From Chrysoperla carnea (Eukaryota; Arthropoda; Insecta; Neuroptera; Chrysopidae): a DNA stretch of 64,000 bases. Of the stretch, positions 50,557 to 62,500 are shown in pieces. Where the stretch lies: contig NC_058337.1 of assembly GCF_905475395.1 (NCBI RefSeq), positions 87,042,368-87,106,367 of the forward strand, read 5' to 3'. The notes below the pieces were generated by a model that was given only the letters and a program-made list of their open reading frames with translations, had not been told where the DNA came from and did no database searches. The position numbers and the translations under genes were made by a program. Each line of letters begins with the position of its first letter. Position 1 is the stretch's first letter.

Positions 50557-53500
50557 CTAAAACATAAAATAGTAAATTATAAACAATAAAAACTATTTGA
50601 AACTGTTGCTTTATTCTATTAATTTAGGATTACCGTAACCAGCTATTAAAATTCTTCCGTCGTCCATATACCTATCCGATGAAATATTTTGATTTACAAT
50701 TATTACATATTCAATAGGTATCATGGCATCGGTATCGTTCGAGGATGGACTGAAATTTTTATCATCATTCATTAAGTTATCATCGTCAGAATCTGTATTG
50801 CGTATTTGTCGATTTAAAGTACAGTTTACCTATAATAAAAATATACAAAAAAGAAAAATATTAACAGTAAACAAGATGGCAATTTTAGCAATTTATTAAA
50901 AACTGAAATAGATTTCTTGTTGAAATTATTTAATTGGAAACCAATGGGAAAGAACCTAAAGTTCAGGTTTGACTATTTAAAAGTTATTAAACAAAAATTT
51001 AAAGTACCAACCTCAGGACATTTTAGAATACAAAAATGTATCATAATCTTAAATTTCACTGTATTTGACGTTATAAATTTAAAAGCTAGAAAATTAGATG
51101 TTAAAAGTAATTTGGTGGGGTATCGTGTTTTAATAAACCCCGGAAATATATTTGGTCGTACAGGACATCCTGAATCATCCAATAACAGAATCGAATCTGA
51201 ATTGTTTTCGCCTATTGCCCAAAGTTTTCCTGGTGAAATATCGTAAGGCCCTGTAAATTAATTAAATTTTCATATATTATTTTATAATTATTGGATAATT
51301 TAAGCGGAATAAGGCAAAAATCAATTGCTACTCGAATGGAACTAGCAGACGAATCTCATAGGCTTCTTCTACAAGAAGGCCTTAAAATATTCTCGACTAT
51401 AAAACTTAAAATCAATTTTTATAATTTTTATAAACATGGATTTGTTGAAATCTCGTGGTTCTTATTTCTCGCATTGATTTTGTACATCAAGTTCAATTAG
51501 ATCCATAGTTGCCATCTCGTATATATTATTTTGGTTACTCTAACAACCATTATCCTCAAGCAATGGTAAAAAAATAATCATTTATTTCAATTACAGGGTG
51601 GAGTAATATAGCGACCTAGTTTGTGATTCTTTTCCTAAAGAAAATGGACTTCAATACAAAGAAATTGATTGTTTTCATTTACCCATACGATGATTATATA
51701 TGCGGGAAAAAGTACGCATAGATTGAAGCATATAGAAAAGGCAAATAATGTTCTAACGTAAATCATATTGATAAGTGATATAACCTAATCGGGTAGAAAG
51801 CTATCTCTGTGCGAATATCTAGAAGGCCGCGCTAGAAACAATATCTCGTAAAATTATATCTTTTGGTTTTGTTTGCAGATGTTATAATAATCCCATCATC
51901 CCTAAGATAAAGAATCTCATTACGATGGTATTAATAGCATATGATTTAATGCCTCTTCTTCAATCCGCCACTATTGAGACATAGACCACAAGCCCATGTT
52001 GAAATTTTTCGAATGAAATTAACCATTAGGAAACATGTTGAAAAAGATATTCCTACATGTAAAAGTAAGTTTAAGCACCATGGCGTCAGTTTTGCGAGGT
52101 CAAGGTACATGGATAAGTCACACCCCTGCACCAGCCAATATAAACGGCGTTGTTGGATACTAACTCTGCATAAGTATTCGAAGCAAATAACATAAATGCT
52201 GTACAGAAATAAGAACATAGGTGCTTTAGAAATTGACGGGAGATTAAAAGTATTTTTTAACTTCCGGTACCAAAGTTATCGCGGTTACCGGATTTATTTC
52301 TGTACGGCATTTATGTAATTCGCTTCAAATATACCTATGCTATATTTGCTGATGCAGGGGTGAGACACTAAGGGATGTGACATTCATATTCTCACTTGTA
52401 CTCACCTGTACCGCGCAAAATTAACGACATGGTTTTTAAAGTTACTTTTACATATAGGAGCATCTTTTTCAACATGATTCCTGGTGAGTCATTTCATCCG
52501 AAAAATTTTAGCATGGGCTTTGCAGTCTAATAATTAGTTATAATAATAAATATTACCATCTGCTGGTTCAATTTGAACTCTAAGTTGAATTTCTTGTCCA
52601 ATTTGTACTTCATTAACATCCATATTGGTTATCGGATCAACAATCATTATTCTGATTACTGGTTTTATTGTACTGTTAGCAATGATTATTTCGCCTTGAT
52701 CGGGAAAACTAAATTATAGTACCTAAATTTAATTGATTTCTTTTGTTTGAATATTAGTTATTAGAAGATAATACGTACCTCGAATTTAAGTGAATCGTTG
52801 AATCGAGAGTTACATTATCGACTTGATCATCCTTATTGATTAAACATCCAACTTTAACTAATCGATCACCTTGAGTTTGAATTAAAGGATTATATTGAAT
52901 TATTAAATAGCCGTATACAAGGGATCTACAAAAAATATTTATTTTTATTTATTTGTTAGGCCTACATATATATTGCAAAAACAGTGTGAGATCTCTAGTC
53001 TAATCCTGACGCTTTGATCACAGACAAAGCCTTGTTATATTGCAGATAATCAAAATATTAAAAGAATATCTACGTAAAACAATATCCCACCAAAAACATA
53101 AATGTGTAAAAAGGCGTAGATGAATTCCAATAAACTCAATTACGTCAGCCCAAAAAAGTTGTGAAATCCCGTAGAGAAAAAAATTATTCGAAAAAAAATT
53201 ATAAAAATGGCATAAATTTATTGAGTAACTTTTCCGTAAAGAAACATTAAAGTATTACATTAGCAACTTTTCGGTGACTTCATACCTACACGCACCTGTA
53301 TAGGAGAACAAAAGATAATCGTTAACCCCCTACTATCTCCCTCCTCCCCTCTAATGTTATGACGTTATAATTTTTTCACAACTTTTATTAAACATCAAAA
53401 TTTAAATTTAAACAATCAAAGTATTCTTTAGATTAAAGTCAAGCACCTACTTAACAAAGGCCTAATTTTTTTACTAAAGTACGAAAATTGTTGGTTTAAA

Positions 53501-56500
53501 TTTCTTGTGTAAGTTTCTCCTTAGTACGTATTTATTTAATATTTTACTTCGCAAGTTTTTTATTTTTAGATTCGTTTTTTGTATTCCGAAAACTTGCGAA
53601 GTAAAATATTAAATAAATACGTACTAAGGAGAAACTTACACAAGAAATTTAAACCAACAATTTTCGTACTTTAGTAAAAAAATTAGGCCTTTGTTAAGTA
53701 GGTGCTTGACTTTAATCTAAAGAATACTTTGATTGTTTAAATTTAAATTTTGATGTTTAATAAAAGTTGTGAAAAAATTATAACGTCATAACATTAGAGG
53801 GGAGGAGGGAGATAGTAGGGGGTTAACGATTATCTTTTGTTCTCCTATACAGGTGCGTGTAGGTATGAAGTCACCGAAAAGTTGCTAATGTAATACTTTA
53901 ATGTTTCTTTACGGAAAAGTTACTCAATAAATTTATGCCATTTTTATAATTTTTTTTCGAATAATTTTTTTCTCTACGGGATTTCACAACTTTTTTGGGC
54001 TGACGTAATTGAGTTTATTGGAATTCATCTACGCCTTTTTACACATTTATGTTTTTGGTGGGATATCACTTCTTTTTGCCAGGCAATAGTATTTAAGTTG
54101 AAAGTGTTTGTAACAATTTTAACTCACCATTATGCATACATTGAATTACTGTTGAATACTGAGCCTCGTACGTCAAGAAATATGCCGAACAAGATGTCAT
54201 CAAAATAGTGTTATTTATAAATATTATAATGAAAATTTCCTTTTCATATAACTGATATTGATTATTATATAATGCATTCTATATAATTTACGCCTAATTT
54301 GCGTCCGCATGGGTAAACAGTCATGTTTTCGAAAAAATGTTTTATGCAAAAGTTGGTTATTTCTTTATAAGGAATATTTTTTACATTAAAATTTTTGTTA
54401 TATCTCTAACGGTTTACAAGATGGGTTCCACAGACCCAGAAATCAATTGACGTATAATGATCATTTACGAACTTGACCTCACTTTTTACGTCCTGAGTAC
54501 GCTATAAAAATTTCATCTTAATATCTCTTTTCGTTTTTGAGTTATCGTGTTGGCAGACAGATGTGCATATGGACAGACAGATATTATGTAACTGCAAATA
54601 TTTAAGCCTTATTTATGGGTAATACGCACAGCTTGATTTCATAAAATAGTTCTGCACATGGATTGATCCTGAATATTACAACGGCTCATACAGGGGCCTT
54701 ATATTTTGTAAGTGCGCATATTTGGGTCTTATATATTGGTATTGCGCACACTTTGATCCCATATAATTGTTCTGCGCATGGGATAATCTGGAATACAACA
54801 ACTGCGCACACATTGACCTTAAATTTTGTAAGTGTGCATATTTGGGTCTTATATATTGGAAGTACGTACAGATTAATCACAAACTATAGTTCGGCCCATG
54901 CATTTATCCTAAATCTTACAACTACGCATACGCTGAATTTATATTTTGTTACTGCGCGTATGTAGGCCTAATACATTGCTAGTGCACGCATGTGGATTAC
55001 ATGAAATATTACTGCACATGGGTTGATTCTAAATATTACAACTGCGCAAACAGGGACCTTATATTTTGTTAATGGGCATATTTGGTCCTTAAATATTGAA
55101 AATGCGCATAAATTAATCTCAAATTATAGTTCTGCGCATGCATTTTACCTGAATCTTAGAACTGCGCATTAGTTTCATTAATATTTTGCTACTGCGCATA
55201 TGTTGGCCTTATATATTGCTAGTGCGCACATGTGGATTACATGTAATAGTACTGCGCATGGGTTGATCCTGAATATTACAACTGCGCATACAGGGACTTT
55301 ATATTTTGTTAGTGCGCATATTTGAGTATTATATCCGGCAAGTGCGCACAGATTAATCAATAATTATAGTTGTGCGTATGCATTTATCCTGAATCTTACA
55401 ACTACGCATACGCTGAATTTATATTTTGTTACTGCGTTTATATAGGCCTTATATATTGCTAGTACACGCATGTGGATTACATGATGTAGTACTGCGCATG
55501 GGTTGATTCTAAATATTACAACTGCGCAAACGGGAACCCTATATTTTGTAAATGGGCATATTTGGTCCTTAAATATTGAAAATGCGCATAAATTAATCAC
55601 AAAGGATAGTTCTGCGCATGCATTTTACCTGAATCTTAGAACTGCGCATTAGCTTGGTTAATATTTTGCTACTGCGCATATGTAGGCCTTATATATTGCA
55701 TGTGCGCACATGTGGATTACATGTAATAATACTGCGCATGGGTTGATCCTGAATATTACAACTGCACATACAGGGACTTTATATTTTGTTAGTGCGCATA
55801 TTTGGGTGTTATATCCGGGAAGTGCCCACAGATTAATCAATAATTATAGTTGTGCGCATGCATTTATCTTGAATCTTGCAACTGCGCATACGCTAAATTT
55901 ATATTTTGTTACTGCGCACATGTAGGCCTTAAAAATTGCTTGTGCGCACACGAGGATTACATGTAATAGTACTGCGCATAGGTTGACCCTCAATTTAAGC
56001 AAGTCTCTGTCGAATGTCCAAAATCGCATCTTTCTATAATTTAGAAGTCCCTTAGAATCGGTATAGCTGAATCATTTATAGATAAATCAATTATAGTGGA
56101 AGTGATGGAAAAATAATAACGCCACTAACCTTACCATGTTTTGTTATCAAATCTAAACGTGTATACAAAATTTCAACTCAATCGGTTGAAGATATCTGCT
56201 TTAAAATTGAGTAATAACATCCCCCCCCCCCATTTAACAAAATATGGCGGAAGCGAAGAGAAAATTTGATCAAGTCAACCATAAAAATTCAATGTCATTC
56301 AAAGTCAGCGTGCTTACAAAATTTCAACGTAATCGATTGAGGGTGTCGGCTTCAAAATTGGGTTGCAAGATTATTTATTGTTGAACATAACAATACCATT
56401 GTTTTTAAGAAAATAAAATTCGTTGTCATTGCAACAATTAGTAGTAAACACTACAAGCCATTTAAGCAAAATGGTTTAAAACTTCTTGTAAAATTATATT

Positions 56501-59500
56501 TATACTTTTTTTAAATTTAAGGACAAAAATAGGTGGATTTTGCATTAACGAAAAAAACAGGACTGGTTATTTACTTTCTCGAGGGAAAATGATTGTTTTT
56601 TCGAAAAAATGTTTCAAACAAAAGTTGTTTATTTTTATGTAAGGAACATTTTTTACATTTAAACTTTTGTTCTATCTCTTACCGTTTTTTCCGAAAATTG
56701 CAATTTAATTTTTTACTTTATTTGCTTTTCACGGGAAAACAATTACCTTTACAACAAAATTTTTCATACAGAATTGTTTAATTTTATGCAAGGAACATTT
56801 TTTGCATTTAAACTTTTGTTCTATCTCTTACAGTTTTCGCTATAAAAGCAAATTAAAATTTTCCTAATTAATGTAACATAATAATTTTAATATGTTTTCT
56901 ACATGGTACTTTGAATTTCATAGGGTCTTAGTAATAAGATATATTTTATTTAATTTTTATAATATTTTAAGTTGGAAATATTGAAATACACAATTAATTT
57001 TTGAATATTTATATAATATTTATTCAAATTTAATCAATATTTAATTAAAATTATATAAATAACAAATTTTTAAGCGTATTTAAGTTTTACCATACAAATT
57101 GTATAGGAAAAAAAACTAGCCTTCTGATTGGTTCATATTTTCCCATGTATTTTTAAATAGGGAAAAAATGCACCTTCAATTAGCGAAATTTCCCATTTCC
57201 CGTTAAAAATTTTGATATTTGGAAGTTTTTCTGGGGTATGATTTTTCTCTAATTTATTTTAATGAAAACCGCATCTTTCTACCATTTCTCAGTTTTGCTG
57301 TGAATTTATGTCAGTGAGTAACAAAATTTCGGGGCGTGGCCGTTTTTTGACGCGTTATTGCTCGGAAACGATGAGAGCCGTGAACGTGAGCTTTGATTTA
57401 CGGCGTCCCAGGGTAAATATCTACTTAAGTTGAAAGTTTCAACATTATAGCTCAAGTAGTTTCTGAGATATAAGGGTGTGAAAAAGGGCTATTTTACGTC
57501 CTGTATATATAGTCACAGCAAAAGCATACACATTTCACATATACAGCATACATTACACTTTCAATTTTCGATTTTCCATTTTTTTTAAATTAATCTACGA
57601 TTCGCACTGCTGTGCTATATGATTTTTATAATATTTTTGACATTCTCAGTACTAAATAACAGCTATTGCGGATTTTTATTAAAATTTAACAACTTGCCAC
57701 CCCCTACAACTTTGTCTAGATAATAATCCTTTAGCACTAGATTAGATTAGATTAGATTTGACCAATTCTTTTATTTTACTTTTTAATCCCCAATTAAAAG
57801 TTAGTTTAAAAAACTAAAAAAAGGGGTGTTATAAGTTTGACGCCTATGTGTGTGTATCTGTGTGTTTGTCTGTCTGTGGCATCCTAAAAAGATAGCCTAA
57901 ACGGATGAACCGATTTTAATTTTTTTTTGTTTAATTTGAACGGTAATTTAACGGAGAGTGTTCTTAGCTATGTTTCAAATGCGAGATCAGGGTTTCGTAC
58001 CCGAAAAAACTAAAAAATTGGCGATGATCTTCAAAATCGATTCGGTTTGAAAAAGGCATGACATATACTTTTAACATATTAATAATTACTATGGAAATGA
58101 ATGGTCAAATAAACCTGGCTCCATTCATTTCGAAAAGTGAAATGGTAAAATAATTAAGTAATTCAAAACAATAATTCAAAAGAACAAAGTCAACTCAAAT
58201 ATTTCAATTTCAATTAAAACATTTCCAAAAATTTATCCGAAAAAATGATAGCTAGCTCTCTAAGTCTCCTTTTCATCTCATCTGGTTTCCTTGACCATCA
58301 CTTTGATATTGATTTAAGGATTTAAGGATAAGTTTAAAGTGTTTATCTGTGCGTCTGTATGTTTCTCAGTGGCATCGTAGCCCCTAAACGGTCGTACCAA
58401 CTCGATTGGGAACATTTTATAGCTAAGTTTCCAAAAATCAGTTTACAAGGAATAAATCGCATTTGTCGGGGATTTTGTAAATTTTGTAAATTTCACTTGT
58501 TATTGGTTTTGGATTGCTTACTTTAGCAGTACGAATAATAAGATTAAAATGAGATTTTGTATTTGACTTGAAAAGCATGAAAGAAATATTAAACCTGTTT
58601 TTATCTGACGACATTGCTTCTATTAATCCACATGTTCGTTTCAAAACTCCAATATGTAGTACAATAGTTGTATTACCGTGGCCATATTCATTACAATCCT
58701 TTACTTCTGAGTATCCTTGCATGTAAATTCGTCCATCAAATTTTCGATCAGGAGTATATTTAATGAACATATCCACATCGGTGCACGAAACTGTTACTGA
58801 AAAAGATACGAAAGAAGTTTTTTTAACGATTTTCGTGAAGTATTATATAACTTTTCAATTTCGATTTCCCGATTACAATTTAAAAAAAAAAAAGAAATCA
58901 TTGTACAAAAATTAAAATAATTTGGAGATGCGGGGGATCGAACCCCGGGCCTTTCACATGCAAAGCGAACGCTCTACCACTGAGCTACATCCCCTTGTGA
59001 TGTAGTATAGAAATTAGAAGAACAATTTCTGTTGAAGGTTTATTTCAGACAAGCGTTCAAAAAATAATTTAATACTTACAATTTAAACATTTAGATCGTT
59101 CAAAATATTGTGAATTATAACTTGTTAATAATGAATTTGGACCAATTAAATATAAATCTTCACTATGTAATAAACAAATGTAGGACGATGTATTGAATGG
59201 AACCAAGCTAAATCCATAACAATTGAATATTGTATTCATATCACATTTTTTTTGGCATAATTCTTTGGATGGCACTGTGAATTGTATATTTGTATTTGGA
59301 AAGATTTTGTTCTTATATTCTTCATAAAAACAATGTTCGCCAGTAGCTAAAATACACATTTAAAAAAAATATATTCAAAATTATGATTTTAGTTATTGAA
59401 TTTTGAGCGAATTACACGCAAGGTGGTCCATTTTTATCTAAATATCTCCTTAAATATGCCATCTAAAAATAGTTAAAACAGATATTACGGAGAATTAAGG

Positions 59501-62500
59501 ATGACACCCACTTTTTAAACCCAACAACTTTTGTCTGAATAGAACTTTCCTATTTAATTTTTTTGTATTGTGCGTCCAACTTTTTTTTTATTCGCAAAAA
59601 AAAAATTTTTATTTTTTACTTTTGCGAATTTTTTCGGTTAAGTTAACCATTGATTAGCCGTAAACAAAAAACGCTATGTTTCTTGACTTGTTTTCTTCTA
59701 TAACAACGTATTTTTTGTCATCTGATAGCAATTTTGTCATCCGTTTCATAGATTAATTGGGTTAATCAAACAAGTGAACGGATTGTCCGGTGATTAACAT
59801 GTAGCGAATATTATATACCCATCAACTAATCCGATCACATGCATGTGTATACTGTTTGGTAAACATTTTATAATGTTTTCCACATATCGAATATTTTTTA
59901 CTGTGGCTTTAATCGTATCTATCTAATTTCACATCTTTTTGTTCTGTCAAAAATAAATGCGATTGGATAAAAACTGAATAGCTGTACTTACAAATATTTA
60001 AACATTGATTTTCAATATAATCGTTTCCATAAGTACTAACTCGAAATGCATTTGGTAGCGTATGTCGATCATTTCCATCATTTAAATGGCAAGTGCCCAT
60101 ATTTTGTGTTACATTACTATATATCGCATTTTGGCTATCAATTTTCAATTTGTAATTTATAGAATGGCATGGAAAACGGGTTTCGACTAAACACTTTTGC
60201 ACACACTCCAATTCTGTGTATAAACCAGGTAGTGTTACACCATTGCTCACAAGGGTGTAATTTAATACTCTTTCAAAAGCCCATAACTTTGAAGAACAAT
60301 TTTCTGGAACTAGGAAATTTTAAATAAAATTAAAGAAATATTTTATGTATAAAATTTTTTGTTCAAATTAACGTTTAGTTCAAGGTAACGTAGAAAGTTG
60401 GGGGCATAGGGAAATACCTTTTGCCTTTTTAGACCTAGAGGCTTCGAATATGTGTACAGCTAGTGGTGCCCATCAATTAATTCCTAACATTATGCCGATA
60501 ATTAAGTATTTTAAGCCCAAAGTTAACATTATAATCGCATTATATTATAATCGCAGAAACGAAGCAATGAAGTTCAAAAAATTGAACAGTAAGTCGAATT
60601 TAAATACGTTTGAAAACGTCGGATTTGAATAACTGAATTGTGAATTTAGTATATTTACGGTCAATTTAAAATGCATTTATAAAATGCATATTATTTATTC
60701 AAATCCGACTTACTGTTCAAATTTTTCGAACTTGTATCGTTTTTAGTGTTTCGTTTCTGCGACTAACTATAAAGTTGTATTCGACTTCAAGTTTATGGAA
60801 AAGGCAGCGTTTTTCATACTTTTGAACAGATAAAATTCCAACATAATTTGAAATAATTTTAATAGATAATATACGATATAAAAGCAAAGTAAAATGAAAT
60901 AATTTATAAAATTAAATAGAACGATAAAAATTAGATATCATTTGTAGGTACTTAAAATACTATTCATATCAACTATTTAATATAAATAGCTAAACTATTT
61001 GAAATTATGATAAATCACAGAGTGTTAAAAAAATTATTAAGATATTATAGATCTGAGATACAGAAAGAAATCGGCGCCATATTACTATTGTCAATATCTT
61101 TAACAATACCAGCATTTGTACTAGTTTTTATGGTTTTATCTATGTATAGATTCGCCCTTAGCGGAAAATCTATATCTTCTCACTATGGATTCACTCTATT
61201 GATGAGCGAATTCTGTGCCATTCTCTTCACTTTCTTTAGCAGTTGTGGCAATAAAGCGATAATAGAGTCAGAATTTTTTTTACGTAATTCCTTCTGAACA
61301 CGATTTTTTTGAAGAGAATTTTCGCTTAATTGTTAAAAAAGAAAAATTTACTAGCAATTCAATAATCGTTGTTTTGTTAAATAAAAAAATTTTTGTGGTT
61401 TTTGCAACTGTAAGGTAACCAGAAATTTAAAAATGGTTTTTTTACAAAATAAGAAATATATTTATGACTTGAACTTGAAAATTTTGCCGGCAGAATTGAA
61501 AAATATTAAAAATTTTATATTGTTAATTTTTTTTTCAAAAACTAAGGTTGGACTTCTTTGTTTAAAATTGATTATTTAATTTATTTCAAAAACCGAATGT
61601 TAAAATTTGATTGTTAAAAATTACAAAATAATAATGTTAAAATTTTTCTTCCTGTAAAATCACTATATAGGCTGTTCTTGGATTAAATAGAGCTGTAAAA
61701 ATTAATAATACCTAAATAATCTAGTTTTATCTTTGCTATTATACTGTTTTACATTAACCATAAAATTATTTATTAATATTTTAAAAGTTTATTAAATTAA
61801 TTTAAAAAATAAAAATTAAATTATGTATACCTAATATTTCAGTTTAGCTATTTAACTTAGGAAAATCCTGTATATAGGTAAGTTGATTTTGCATAAAAGT
61901 TTGTAGATTAAATATTTAAAAGAAACCTGAATTTGAGTGAGTAACAATAAAAATGTATTTTAAATCAATATCATCTATAATTTTTCATATAGATATTATT
62001 TTTTAAGATTTATTTGTAGTTAAATATTGCTTTATTCAAACAAGTTGTGAATACATATAAAGATTCTTAAGTTTTCATTAAAAATCTTTCGATAATCTAT
62101 AGGTCAATTTTATAAAGAAAAATATGAATGTGAAGGTAACTTTTAAATGAGCCTATTTCAACTAATTAATTAATTTTTAGGACGTTTTGTTTATTTTGAA
62201 AGTTATATAAGTAAAATTATTAAAAAAATTTTAATCAAAAATATTTTTTAAGGGACAAGCTTTTATTGTACTAAAAAGTAGAAAATTATTTTATTTATGA
62301 GTCACTCATACCCGACTATTTGTAAAAATGAATCGGACCGCTTCATCTACTCCACATGTCTAATTATCGATTCATTCTTGATATTAAGCGCCTCAAGCTT
62401 TTACAAATAGTCGGGTATGAGTGACTCATAGATAAAATTATTTTCTACTTTTTAGTACAAAATTGTATGAAATATGATTCTTAAGATACTTCACGAATAA

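Larger units (their letters stand above)
52926..58594 (-). other. PAN/ZP intron 4 (5.7 kb) with exceptional repeats
   Basis: It contains the perfect 478-bp inverted repeat (53082-54066), an E1 copy (54280-54595), the 30-bp/240-bp higher-order array (54601-55985), and a C11 run at 56221. It also has duplicated TTTTTACATTTAAACTTTTGT-type segments (56570-56850) and CTGTCTGT/ACGGATGAACCG repeats (57820-58420). No exon was found inside. Confidence 0.85.

Noticed and set aside
54663-56029. Many 60-100-codon frames on both strands with a decapeptide-like repeat (e.g. CALTKYKVPV, CAVVIFRINP)
   Set aside because: They are produced by the 30-bp DNA array, whose length is a multiple of three. Frames end at random array mutations, and no start or splice context supports a protein.
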